The notes under the pieces are model-generated. The model made no database searches, had not been told where the DNA came from, and worked only from the letters and a program-made list of their open reading frames with translations. DNA of 64,000 bases from Tridacna crocea (taxonomy: Eukaryota; Mollusca; Bivalvia; Cardiida; Cardiidae). How positions within the stretch are numbered: position 1 is the stretch's first letter; every line of letters begins with the position of its first letter. The stretch is taken from contig OX031057.1 of NCBI GenBank assembly GCA_943736015.1, positions 39,456,501-39,520,500 on the forward strand, in the 5' to 3' direction. A program made the translations under genes and the position numbers. Below, piece by piece: positions 20,874-31,244 of the stretch.

Positions 20874-23796
20874 ATGACCAACACAGCAAGTATTACAATA
20901 TTGCAAAGAGATGAACTCTGTTCAAATTACGATTTATTTCTCATTCTGCCGCAGTATTTTAACAGTGGCTTGTTGTTGAATATAGAAAAATCGTCTAAAG
21001 CAGGTAATTTCTTAACGATAAGAGCCACGTGGGTAAACACAATATTTGCTCAAGGAAATTAAGTCGATTTGTTGACCCTTTGATTTAAAATTGCGAAGTT
21101 CTTGGCTTCTAAGGACAGTACAGATCAAGATCAGACTGCACAAAACGTGTAGTCTGATCTTGAATATACACTGTCCGATACTAATAGATCTCTCAACTTT
21201 TTGCCCTTATATTGGCTTGGTTTTTTTTCAGTATTTCATCCAGCAATGTAACTCTTTGCCAAATGACAAAATTTTAGGTTTGCCCAACTTGAAAAAATTT
21301 GCAAACAACAAATTAAATGTAGCTCAAAGGATGGAATCTGTCTTTAGAAGGGAAGAAAACATTGCGAAAAAATCAATAAGAAAGTGCTGGTTACCGGAAT
21401 TTTCTCTATTTCCGGCTGTGTTTTGCAAGAGCCATCTTTGCAAAAGTCGTGAAAAATCGGAATTGTTGGATAAAGGGTCTGGTTGTACAGTTTCGGAACT
21501 TTTCAGCAGTCTCAATAGACTGTTTGTTTTGTCTACAACTGATTCGACAGGCAAAATAATAGATTTGGTAAATGTAAACGCTGTTGAAATTAATGTGTGT
21601 ATGTATTTAAGATTGGCTACTCCAGGAGAAAACATCGAGAGGTAAGTGGAATATTTAGAAGACAAATTATAATCTTATTTAAATTGTCTTAATGTCCGAT
21701 TGCCATGTCTGTCTTGTCTTGTCTGTCTGTCTATATTTGTGTTGTGTTTTTCCTTCTATCTCTCTGCCGCTGTGTCTCTCTCTATCCACTGACAGAACAG
21801 AGAATTTCTAAGTTTTGACAACGATTAAGTCTTGAGCGGACTACAGCCCTTAACCCGTCTACATAGAAAGCATTTGCAAACAACAAATGAAATGTGGCTT
21901 GTTCTTATCATGACCAAAAGGAAAGTAATGCGAACTGCAAAAGTCGGGGTTTTCCCGCAAAAAAGAAAAAAAAAAGAATATTCTGATGGAAAACCCCTAC
22001 TTTTCTGTCTAAGCCTTCACCAAACTACCCGGCAATGGTTATTCCTGCAATGTTTTCAAACCGTCTGTGAAAAGTATGATAATTCGAGTCTGCATTTTAC
22101 TTAAGACGTCTGCAACGCGTTTGAATTTAGACTCGTAGTCTAAAATCTTTTGCCGCCTGGAAAAGGGACAAGGGCTGAAAAAATGTTTACCTTACACTTA
22201 TTATAAGGAAGTGGAAATACTGATAGATTATCTATAAATTTTGTCTGGGTTGACATACACCTGTTATAAATGTCAGTTGCGGTCTTTTTTTTTTCTGTGC
22301 ATCTTAGGTTTTTTCTTAATCAAACTACCCGGATATTAACTACTGATAATCAAAGGAACGAAAGAAGGACCTTATTGTTTTTGGTTGTCATCTTGATGTC
22401 TCAGATTTAGTCAAACAGTAGAAAATATTTAGGATTGTCCATTAAACGGTAACAAATTCTTCTTCTTCTTCTTCTTCTTCTTCTTCTTCTTCTTGACACT
22501 TCGTCTTCTAAATCATGGGAAAAAGAAACTTTATCAGTTTACATTTTTATTCTGTATCTCTGCTTTAATCCTTTCCCAAATAATCCCAGGTTTTCAGGTT
22601 TTTACGGGTCAGGAATAGAAGCCTTTTAAAAACGTGGGAAAAGGAGAAAATGCTGGTAACCAGCGTTTTCTCCTTTTCCCACAATGTTTTCTACCCTATC
22701 ATATAGAAAAATCATCTGTTTAGCAACTGTTAATTTGTCATCTGCAAATTGCTTTGAATTTGGTCTAGTATAAAATTTGCCGTCTAACTATGTGTGTATG
22801 TGTATGTGTGTCTCTCCCCCTCTCCCTCTTTCTTCCGTTCTTTGTATCTCTTCCATCCTTTGTGTCTCTTCCATCCTCTGTCTCTCTCACCTTTTTTCAT
22901 TCTGCTTTTGGGCCCGTTCTCTTCTTCTGCATCTCTTCGTGAGTCGTTCTATATGACTCTGTGTCTTCCTTTCTCGGTCTTTGTCTTTGTCCCTATCTCT
23001 GTTTCTCCTCACTTTGTCCCTATTTCCCCTCCAGTTGTCTCTAATTCTTCCCAACCCCCCCCCCCCTTGTCTTTATTTCTTCTCCCTTTGTCTCTATTTC
23101 TCCTCCCTTTGTCTCTATTTCTTCTCCCTTTGTCTCTATTTCTCCTCCCTTTGTCTCTATTTCTTCTCCCTTTGTCTCTGTTTCTCCTCCCTTTGTCCCT
23201 ATTTCCCCTCCTGTTGTCTCTAATTCTTCCCCAAACCCCATTGCCTCTATTTCTCATCCCCATTGTCTCTATTTCTCCTCCCTTTGTATTTATTTCTTCT
23301 CCCTTTGTCTCTATTTCTCCTCCCTTTGTCTTTATTTCTTCTCCCCTTGTCTCTATTTCTTCTCCCTTTTTCTCTATTTCTTCTCCCTTTTTCTCTATTT
23401 CTCCTCCCTTTGTCTCTATTTCTCCTCCAATTGTCTCTATTTCTCCTCCCTTTGTCTCTATTTCTCCTCCCTTTGTCTCTATTTCTCCTCCCCTTGTCTC
23501 TGTTTCTCCTCCCTTTGTCTTTCTTTCTCTCCATCTCTATTTTTCTTAAATCAGTTAAATCAGTAGTGTTATCTATTTTCTTTTACTGAAGTACATGCAT
23601 CTTGCTTTTGTTATCTTTTCTTTATTTCATCTTTGCTGTTGATAGTCAACACTTCGATCCTTTGAAATGGGTCAACTTAAAATTGATTATCAAACGCAAA
23701 GAAATACATAGAAAAATGCATATAATAACAATAATGCTAGAAGTCGCTTATATAGGTAGAACTCTATTCAGCAGAAAATTTTGTAACGATAGATAA
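20874..23796 (+). CDS. Unrecognised three-exon gene, 143 aa
   Basis: Proposed exons are 20874-21003, 21491-21641 and 23646-23796. Exon 1 opens at an ATG and ends at donor CAG|GTAATT with one leftover base. Exon 2 (TTGTACAG acceptor, GAG-AG|GTAAGT donor) is open in only one frame, the one that exon 1 dictates. Exon 3, after a pyrimidine-rich GTTGATAG acceptor, again continues in the single permitted phase to TAA, and AATAAA follows at 23797-23802. Total 432 nt. The product starts MTNTASITILQRDELC, contains an alternating hydrophobic middle (IIDLVNVNAVEINVCMYLRL) suggestive of beta strands, and ends in a basic region (LKLIIKRKEIHRKMHI). No signal peptide is obvious. I know no family with this sequence. 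Intron 1 holds a family C palindrome and a MITE; intron 2 holds a MITE, (TTC)n and a 21-bp minisatellite. The case rests on phase and splice agreement, not on homology. Confidence 0.45.
21113..21180. repeat. Family C palindrome in intron 1 of the 143-aa gene
   Basis: AGATCAAGATCAGACTGCAC with a near-perfect inverse and an AAAACGT centre. Confidence 0.7.
21248..21478 (+). mobile_element. Degenerate family A MITE next to a 3' splice site
   Basis: It ends 12 bp before the proposed exon 2 (21491). The hairpin is heavily mutated (GAAAAAATCAATAAGAAAGTGCTGG). Confidence 0.75.
22456..22494 (+). repeat. (TTC)12 microsatellite
   Basis: A near-uninterrupted TTC run in intron 2 of the 143-aa gene. Confidence 0.95.
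22565..22787 (-). mobile_element. Family A MITE
   Basis: The left arm lacks ACATT (TTTTAAAAACGTGGGAAAAGG), so the outer 6 bp of the hairpin are unpaired; the rest is perfect. Confidence 0.8.
22800..23545 (+). repeat. Pyrimidine minisatellite with 21-bp unit
   Basis: About 22 tandem units of 21 bp (TTTCTCCTCCCTTTG plus TCTCTA) occupy about 23060-23540, with related CT-rich sequence before. A larger motif (CCCTATTTCCCCTCC then GTTGTCTCTAATTC, then a C run) recurs at 22998-23060 and 23175-23240, showing higher-order duplication. Because 21 is divisible by 3, all forward frames stay open (251 residues in one) and encode only heptad-like Ser/Pro/Leu/Phe repeats. I do not treat that as a gene. Confidence 0.9.
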
Positions 23797-23866
23797 AATA
23801 AATGGGCGATATTAACAATACAGGTATTCAGACAGAAGGCCAAATACCAACCCTACCTTCAATTAT

Positions 23867-24095
23867 CCTTTTACCAAACAATCCTGTGTTTTAACATTTT
23901 ATGAGGAGGAAAACTTTAGAAAACAATGTGGGTAAAGGAGAAAATGCTGGTACCCAGCATTTTCTCCTTTACCCACAATGTTTTCTACCTTTTCAAGGTC
24001 AAACTACATTATTTACGCTACACCTATTGCTAGAGCTGCCGTCTGCAATTGGCTTAAATTTGGACTCGTCTGAAAATGCGTCGTTTGGTAAAGAA
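23867..24095 (-). mobile_element. Family A MITE with mirrored change
   Basis: GGGTAAAGG in one arm is matched by CCTTTACCC in the other, where most copies have GGGAAAAGG/CCTTTTCCC. Confidence 0.8.
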
Positions 24096-24537
24096 GTATT
24101 CCCTTTGAAGACTGCATTCCTCGTTCTGTGGTATCCGAATATTGTGACAGTTGTACCGTATCTGATGTAACACCGGTCTATATATTGAAAATAGTGTAAA
24201 GACCATCTTTGGCCCTTTGTTGTATTTTAAGTTGCGAGCCAAAGGCTTTGCTGTTTGTCGCTGTCAAAAAATATCTCCATGAAACTTAAAAAAAGAGAGA
24301 AAACACCTCAACCCATTGTGTTTTCTGCATTACCAATTTAAAATGAACCACCTACGAAAAATCAATAGGAAAAAAAGGAAAACTTCCCAGTGGTATATCC
24401 TGCTACTTTTTGTGGTTACAGGCACAAAATAATTCACCAGGAAATAATGAATCTGCTCCCAGTTTCCAGAGCAATAATCAGATCAACACCAGAAACACAT
24501 TTTAGACCCGTCGTTCCGTTTTCTCTGTTAACCCTTT

Positions 24538-24748
24538 ACCCCATAAGGCATTTCTATGGTATCTCTAATTGACCCAAAATAACAGCAAGGATGAAGCCGT
24601 TTCTTATGTGTATATGACACCTTTTGATTGTGTAGAAAACATTGTGGCAAAAGTTGAAATTGCTCGTCACGAGCAATTTCACCTTTTGCCACAATGTTTT
24701 CCAAGGCTACTACAATCAATGCGTAGAAATGAGTATCTATGGAGTAAA
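24538..24748 (+). mobile_element. Family B MITE, copy 4
   Basis: Left TTAA 24538-24541; the right end decayed to GAGTAAATG. Hairpin intact apart from AAAGTTGAAATT. Confidence 0.85.
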
Positions 24749-24964
24749 TGCACCTGAACTACTTGATGTAAAAATTTCAAACGGTACCACTTTCGAATAA
24801 TACGCCCCGGAAGCAGTTTGATGTGGTGCAACACCTTATAGACTGAAATCGTCACAAGTCATCCGATTTGCATTGAGTCTAGCGTATTTATCAGATGCAT
24901 TTTTAAAATGGACTTACATAATCCAATTGTTCTTTTTTTTACAATGTGATTTCATACAGTGTGA

Positions 24965-25315
24965 TTAGGGTGGTTTTTTTCATACCTCCATGAAAAAAAT
25001 GAAATTATCTTCATTCTTTGTAATTTAATATTACAGAAAACATAAACCCTCGGAAATAACTCAAACTGCGTTCATTTTCTTTAGTTTTCAATCTAATGTT
25101 GGAGTTTCTTAAGCCCCTTCCACTCATATTTTCATGGCGCAAGAATACGATAGGGAAGCAGTTTTCAGATCCCCAGTACGAACAATTAACCAATAAAAAA
25201 AAGTAAATGAGCAAAGCAACGTGTAGGACCCGCAAAGTAACTTTCAGCAAAAGTAGTTCCGTTGCAAGGTGATTCTTTTTTCATGGAGTTATGAAAAAAA
25301 AAATCAGCCAATCAG
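24965..25315. mobile_element. ~345-bp element with imperfect ~35-bp inverted ends
   Basis: TTTTTTTCATACCTCCATGA at the left matches, inverted, TTTTTTCATGGAGTTATGAA at the right. The interior is non-coding. Confidence 0.5.
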
Positions 25316-25560
25316 AACTCGCCAATGTTCATAAAGATTAAATTACTCTCATAGAAATAACGTTATGATTTGATACGCGCTTTACAACTTTTGAAGGAAA
25401 AACGACATTGTTCTTTACAAGCACTTGCTGCTTTTTCCCACATATTCTCCATGTCATCAGAATACTGTATTTATAGAGCCAGTTTTAACTGTTTACCAGA
25501 CGACAACATTTAATGCTAATCCATTTTAAGAGCTTTTCAAGACGACTACAAAAATGTAGC

Positions 25561-25786
25561 CTAACTATTTATCAAACGACAAAATTTAAGACTGGTCCAA
25601 ATTGAAAGCACATGGAGACGACAAATTAAACGTAACTCAGAAATTGAAATTTGTTTTCAGCAAGGTAGAAATCATTGTGGGAAAAGGAGAAAATGCTGGT
25701 TATCAGCATTTTCTCCTTTTCCCACAATGTTTTCAAAAGGCTATCTCATGGTCATATAAACCAGGGATTGTTTGGTAAAGACTTAA
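25561..25786 (+). mobile_element. Family A MITE
   Basis: The hairpin is nearly perfect. A right-half fragment of another copy lies at 25800-25938 and shares TTAA 25937-25940 with the next one. Confidence 0.8.
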
Positions 25787-25936
25787 ATGATGGAAGCGTC
25801 CTTGTAAGAGGTAGATTACAGTGTAGGGAATAGGCAAAAACGCTGGTAGTCATCATTTTCTCCTTTATCTACAATGTTTTAAAAGGCATTATTCGTCAAG
25901 GTTGTCAAAGTCCGGAATAGTTAGGCAAGGGGTTAT

Positions 25937-26165
25937 TTAACCCATTACCACACAATCCCTACTTTTGACGCCCCTGAGAAAGAAGCGTTTAGAAAACATC
26001 GTGGGAAAAGGAGAAAATGCTGGTAACCAGCATTTTCTCCTTTTCCCACAATGTTTTCTACCGTTCACAAAACGAATTTAAATTTTTCAGTCACTTTTAT
26101 TTTGTCGTCTGCAAATGCTTACAAATTGGACCAGTCTTAAATATTGTCGTTTGGTAATGAGTTAA
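25937..26165 (-). mobile_element. Family A MITE, very intact
   Basis: 229 bp, both TTAA present. One of the best matches to the family consensus. Confidence 0.9.
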
Positions 26166-26299
26166 TGATTACACTCTAGTGGCTGCCTGCCAGTAATTAA
26201 GCTAACCATCATCTGTATTCACCAATCATCAAGTCTAAAATGAAAGGCTTGATCGATTTCTGAATCCTGTACTAAAACATTTTCTGATTAGTTCGAAGC

Positions 26300-26422
26300 T
26301 TTCCTAAGCAATAAATTTTAGACCCTTCCAAATTGAAAGCGTTTGCAGACAACAAAATTCAATGTTTTCAAAAGGCTCTTCTTCAAGGTCGTGAAAACAA
26401 GAGATTCTTTGATAAAGGGTTA
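26300..26422 (+). mobile_element. Family A derivative lacking the hairpin
   Basis: The left flank (CCAAATTGAAAGCGTTTGCA...) joins directly to CAATGTTTTCAAAAGGCTC, so the palindrome and its left neighbour are deleted. The right TTAA is kept. Confidence 0.75.
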
Positions 26423-26498
26423 ACTAGATATTTAAGCTGATCAGAAAATTTTTTTCCCAATTTATAGTTAGACTTACATGTAGTTCCTATTCAATATC

Positions 26499-26905
26499 AT
26501 CTGCGCAAGCCAAGGTCGACGATTCACTACGCTACTCTACCCTTGGCGGATCGAGCTTCATTTTTACGTTCACCCGATACGCTTTTTCATTGGATGCAGC
26601 CAGCTCTAGCTGAAACGAATGAAATCGCTCGCAGCATTTCATCTTTGATAAAAATAGAGCAAGGTCTCTACCTTTCGAATAGAAGGTAAAACATGGCAAC
26701 CCACGTGGATGTCTGCTTATCGCTTCATGTGTATTCGTAAGCTGTTTGTAAAACGATATTTCATTTGCTTTTAGAAATACATGTATGATGTAAAGGGGGG
26801 TAATAACCAACATCCAATAGAGGGCGCATCGCAGGAGTCTCGAAGTCGGGCTCAATCAGCAAAGGTAAGATCCACGTAGTGATCGTGAACTTGGCTCGTG
26901 AAGAT
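26499..26905 (-). mobile_element. ~400-bp TIR element, copy 3
   Basis: Ends CATCTGCGCAAGCCAAGG and GGCTCGTGAAGATG. Located upstream of family member C. Confidence 0.75.
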
Positions 26906-27180
26906 GATTTAATATATATTGGATGGTGGATACAAGCCTGAATGTTAGTTTGTTGATACAGCATCTTCTTTGACATGCATACCATTTTGACATACAATCA
27001 TATATTCTATTTTGCAGTTGCCGTCATATTTGGAGTAAAGAACAGTCAGCGTAGTATCTGGTGAACCGGATTTTAAACAAAACAACAAGAACAATTCATT
27101 TAGGATGATTTCAAGGTTTTTGGCTTCAGTACGACTCTGCATTGCTGTGTAAATCATAGAATTTGAAGTCGACTACAGAA

Positions 27181-27816
27181 ATGGCATTCAGCGTTACTTA
27201 TCACCATCTGGCGGACAGGAATATACGCAACCTGTACGGCGGCTTGCCACAAGACATCCGTCTCCGAGTGATGAACACATTTCCCAAATCAGTGACACCT
27301 ACACAAAGAATTAAAGAACAACAAACAAGAATGTCTCCTATGGACAAGTTTTATCAAACGAGATACTATGAGTACGATGCCGAAAACGACATCCGGTTGC
27401 CACGTGCACCTGCTTTCAGACAACTGTCACGTGAGCGTGTTGACGACATAGTTAGCCGTCTATCGAAGCCGACAGTGAGTAAGCGTCATCGATCTTCTGA
27501 TATTTACGAAAGAGAATTGAAAAGATATATAAATGATGCCTGTCCCAATGGTTTAGCACGTATACCATCAGCCCCGCCCAGTAAATACCCAACGTTCTCA
27601 GGGAATATTGATTCTGCGCGTTCCATTTCGGGCTCGCGAAAGGACATGGATGAGTTGACCAATAGACTTCTAACGCCGACTGTGACATCAAACATACGTA
27701 ATAGCATGCGTTGTCTGCGTGATTGGAATGTAACAGAAATACACGATGCTTGCTATAAATGTGCCTGGACTCCTTCGCAAAGATTTTCTAGAGAAATGAG
27801 CATAATTACCCTGTAG
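27181..27816 (+). CDS. LPRAPAFR-family small protein, member C (211 aa)
   Basis: Intact single-exon frame. The chosen ATG at 27181 is the first after an in-frame TAG at 27157-27159. Visible blocks: ADRNIRNLYGGLPQDIRLRV at residues 11-30, YYEYDAENDIR then LPRAPAFR at 73-80, QLSRERVDDIVSRLSKPT at 81-98, and a second copy of the last motif, DMDELTNRLLTPT, at about 155-167. The two RL-x-x-PT motifs are each preceded by an acidic amphipathic helix and followed by Ser/Thr and basic residues, so the protein looks like a two-repeat module. No membrane segment. This is the longest member and the clearest template for the family. I do not recognise it. Motif-repeat architecture resembles small microtubule- or axoneme-associated proteins, but that is only an analogy. 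Confidence 0.8.
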   Translation: MAFSVTYHHLADRNIRNLYGGLPQDIRLRVMNTFPKSVTPTQRIKEQQTRMSPMDKFYQTRYYEYDAENDIRLPRAPAFRQLSRERVDDIVSRLSKPTVSKRHRSSDIYERELKRYINDACPNGLARIPSAPPSKYPTFSGNIDSARSISGSRKDMDELTNRLLTPTVTSNIRNSMRCLRDWNVTEIHDACYKCAWTPSQRFSREMSIITL

Positions 27817-27945
27817 AAAAAACTGATAGATCTTTGACGATTCAAATTACTTTGGTATTCTTGATTATCCAGACGTCGAAATGACATTGTTTGAATCAAA
27901 CACGATCATCACACCGAGAAATAATGTCTTTTGGGACTCAACTAT

Positions 27946-28110
27946 TTAACACACAATCCCGAGTTTTAACGACCGTGAAGAATAAGGTTTTTGTAATGCT
28001 GGTGATCAGCATTTTCTCATTTTCACACAATTCTTTCGTTCTCTCTCAGAGACAAATTCCATCATTTGATCAAAGTTTAGATTGCCGACTGCCTTACGTC
28101 TGATTTGGCT
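27946..28110 (-). mobile_element. Degenerate family A MITE
   Basis: Starts 130 bp downstream of member C. Only CTGGTGATCAGCATTTTCTC and flank phrases survive. Confidence 0.55.
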
Positions 28111-28317
28111 AAGTGTAATGCTTTTGTTGATGTTTTTTTTTGTAAAAAGTTGAAGTAGATCCATTGTGATGGAACATGAAAAATATTTTTCGGCCATTGG
28201 CCTTAAAGAAGAAAGAAAAATGCATTTCATTGTGGCACCGCATTTGTGGCACTATATTTTTATTCGCATTTGAAAAGTATATACGGGAGCAGCCATATTG
28301 TTTACTCGACTTCCAGT

Positions 28318-28460
28318 TATTTCGTAACTAGATCATTTCGTACCGAGGCCATTTCGTATGACTTTGGTCATTTCGTACCCACCTAGACTTTCTTTGGTCA
28401 TTTCGTACTCACTTGGATCATTCGTACCCACTTTGGTCAATTCATACCCAGATTTTAATA
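28318..28460 (+). repeat. Degenerate short tandem repeat, TTGGTCATTTCGTACCCAC
   Basis: Six or seven imperfect 18-22 bp units, each containing TCATTTCGTAC or a close variant. Confidence 0.7.
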
Positions 28461-28768
28461 CTAATTTGGTAATTTAGATCCTAGTTTTAATACTATTTTT
28501 GCGTTGTAAAATAACTCCATTGAAATTATGTTAAATTCGCCAGAAAATGGCTATGATTGTGTCTTATGATTATTGGTGTTTTCTTTTTTAAGTTTAAATT
28601 TGCTTTCTAAAGGTTGTTTATGGCTTCTTTATTCATTTCTCACCATGTTCTGCACAAATTTACTTTGGTCAATTTGAAATGCATCGAAAGTTTTCTGGAG
28701 AGAGGCCACATTTTCGTTGTATTCTTGATAAATCATATTACAAAACTCTGACTCTTTCTTAGACTTTA

Positions 28769-28890
28769 ACTCTTAACTAAACAACATGATTTTAGACTTT
28801 GAGAGCATTTGCAGACGACAATTTGAAAGTGGTTACCATTTTCTCCTTCTTCCAGACTTCCACGTTGTTCTCAATACGACTCTACCGCAA
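28769..28890 (+). mobile_element. Family A remnant
   Basis: TTTAACTCTTAACTAAAC, GCATTTGCAGACGACAA and half of the hairpin survive. Confidence 0.5.
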
Positions 28891-29034
28891 GGTTATTAAC
28901 ACTCGGGATGAACACAATGTCTTAAATGGTGCAAACTTTAGACAAGTGAAATGAAACTTTCAAGCCGATAGTGGAAACCTAAATACTGCTTTTTCAAAGT
29001 TATTTTTTAAAGAAAAAAAAAAACCCTCCTCTTC

Positions 29035-29090
29035 GAACAATGTAGATAAAAAATCAGACTGTCCATTGTGTGCAGTCTGAACTTTAGCTA
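29035..29090. repeat. Family C palindrome, degenerate
   Basis: AAATCAGACTGTCC and inverse TGCAGTCTGAAC around TTGTG. Confidence 0.5.
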
Positions 29091-29218
29091 CGTTTTACGC
29101 ATATATATCCACAGCCTAAGGCATAAAACCTCCTCTCCCGCTAGTGCACGAAACATATTTAGATAATTTGTTCTTACAGTAAATCAAGACCAGACTGTAA
29201 ATCAAATGCAGTGTGTGT

Positions 29219-29414
29219 CTTTATTCCTTAAACAACTCTTAAGAACGTCCTTAGTCTTATTTTCTATAGTTTATCAAAATTTGAAAGTAACATACCCTCT
29301 GATTGGCTTAACTAAATGGTTTAGCTAATCAAAAGTTGTGTTATTTTCCAATTTAGAAAATTCTGGAGAATAAGACTGAGAACGTTCTTAAGAATGGTTG
29401 GTGAATGAGGTCCA
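29219..29414. mobile_element. ACCAACCATTCTTAAGAAC foldback MITE, copy 1
   Basis: Arms of about 85 bp, containing CTTAAGAACGT and the inner inverted GGTTTAGCTAATC/GATTGGCTTAACT. Related to 39340-39540 and a half copy at 54713-54830. Confidence 0.7.
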
Positions 29415-29516
29415 GGTTTTTTTCATTTATTCAGGGTGTAATAATGTTTATAATTTTAGTCTAAGTTGTTGGTAAATGCCATTACAATTGTTACTTTTGT
29501 CCGTTTTTCCGCAAAG

Positions 29517-29912
29517 GATAAAAAAGATAAATGCCATATCCAGCAAATATTCCAGAGGGAAAGCAATCAGTCAATACAAGAAAGACATGAACTGCTTTGT
29601 GGAAATGTAAATAAGATTAGAAGTGCCTTACTCAATTTATAAAACACACATTTGATCAATACTGTACTCTATCTTTAGAATTGCTTTCAGATTTAGATTT
29701 ATTTGTTTTTTCAGGAGTTAAAAATTTTCAAGTGTTTGGTTTATCGTTTGTTTCTTTGTGAGTGGGGATTCTTGTATGTGTGTCCTTTTTAACAGCGCTT
29801 TACGAAACACTACCATCGTTCCACAGAGGAAGATGACTTGTTCAGGCCACGTGTTACTTTGAGCACTACGAGGCTAAGTGCAAAGCACCTTACCCGCGGA
29901 CACCCTGTGTGA
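29517..29912 (+). CDS. Two orphan 3' exons of an unrecognised gene
   Basis: Exon 29517-29606 (30 residues, DKKDKCHIQQIFQRESNQ..., helical and charged) lies between acceptor TTTTTCCGCAAAG and donor AAT|GTAAATAAG. Exon 29796-29912 follows acceptor CTTTTTAACAG and reads RFTKHYHRSTEEDDLFRPRV to a TGA. Both are phase 0 on each side, so they join without frame change to a 68-residue C-terminus. No upstream exon with a start codon could be found in the 1.6 kb before, which is filled with repeats, and no polyadenylation signal is obvious. Exon 1 is also open in a second frame, so this call is tentative. No family is recognised. Confidence 0.3.
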
Positions 29913-30587
29913 TTTTGTATATTATAGTAGAGCGAGATCTTGGTTATTCAAACACACTGTACTTCGAAATTGTTGCTCACTTTGAATACTTCTCGAGGGA
30001 AGAAATGTGGAAATATTTTTGACCAGTCTGATAAAGTTGTTCTTCTTCGAACACTCTTTTGCATATCGTTAGAAAATGAGTATCGAGAGACAGCGAGATA
30101 TTTGATGGTTGTGTTTGATTGTCTTTAATTTATGATACCATTGATCTTTGTTTGTGCATGGTCTCGGTAATAGGTCTAATCACGCCTTTAACTATAAGAA
30201 TTCCAATCTAATGGTTGAATTTTTCTGCAGCAGAATACGACATAGCTATTGCCATGATTCAAGAGAACTAGTAAACAAAGTTTCCTGGAAACATTATCTG
30301 CACGGTAAAAATTTTTCACGCTAAAAATATCGCTATAATTCTAACCTTTGTCGTGATTATTTTTTATCTTTTTATGCGCATAACTGACATCCATGGTATC
30401 TACAATTAGATATGGTTTCGAAACGTCTTCGTCTACAATCTTATGAATTCTCCTTTTCCCTGAATGGTTTTAAAGTTGTTCGTAGGGAACACTTCGAGTC
30501 GTCTCTGTGATTATACAAATATCTGTTCACTTCGAACCTTGTCAAAATTTACCAATTAAGCTACATTTGTTAATGATTCGAATTTTT
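29913..30587. other. Nothing recognised
   Basis: AT-rich intergenic sequence without repeats I can place. Confidence 0.5.
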
Positions 30588-31244
30588 GTGGTATTTGTAG
30601 AAGATATTGAATTTTAAAGACCATGTATCGTATTTTGTGCAAAGCCGAAGGAAATAAACCCATTTACACTCAATTTTTCTCAGGCAAATGAGTTTTTTGG
30701 TAGCACTCACATATGTAATTTGAAATGGCATGTTAAAATACACTAGGAAAGGCCATCAACCGTGAAAATAATTTTTTATCATTCAAATAGCTTCACTCGC
30801 GCATAGCCTTCTGTTGGCGTAATGATATAAAATTTATCTACCGATCCCTTTGTCCGGGCTTTTTCGTTACACCATTTGATGGAGCATGGATATTTATAGA
30901 TCGAAATATTTGATTGTAATGTTGAGAATTAAAGTCTAGCGGCCAAAGATATTAAAAATCATAAGTTTCAGGTACAAACTTAATTTTATTCGATATATTC
31001 ACATGATTTATCTCTGTATCCATCCTGCATCGTACTGTCAAGGGACTTTACTCCTGACTTCTCCTAAGTGATAGAAGGGAGACTACCCATAAACAAATAA
31101 TCCTAACTTTGTCTTGAGTACTCTCCCTTCAACCAAAGTGGTATTCAAGCCAATATTTGATTTATATTTCTCTCTTTCAAATTATTAATTCCACACAAAT
31201 GCTTCCTAGACAGATACCACTTCAGCGTTCTCAATGCTTTGATT
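30588..31244 (+). mobile_element. GTGGTATTTGTC element, copy 3 (Helentron-like)
   Basis: 657 bp. The inverted 12-mer is decayed (GTGGTATTTGTA...GACAGATACCAC); the terminal hairpin AGCGTT-CTC-AATGCT is partly preserved. Confidence 0.55.

Noticed and set aside
22794-23549. Open frame of 251 residues, Ser/Pro/Leu/Phe-rich
   Set aside because: It is wholly inside the 21-bp pyrimidine minisatellite; all frames are open, and its composition is repeat-driven.
24435-24510. Possible alternative last exon for the 143-residue gene (GTGGTTACAG acceptor)
   Set aside because: The in-phase frame runs into a family B MITE; the exon at 23646 fits better and has AATAAA.
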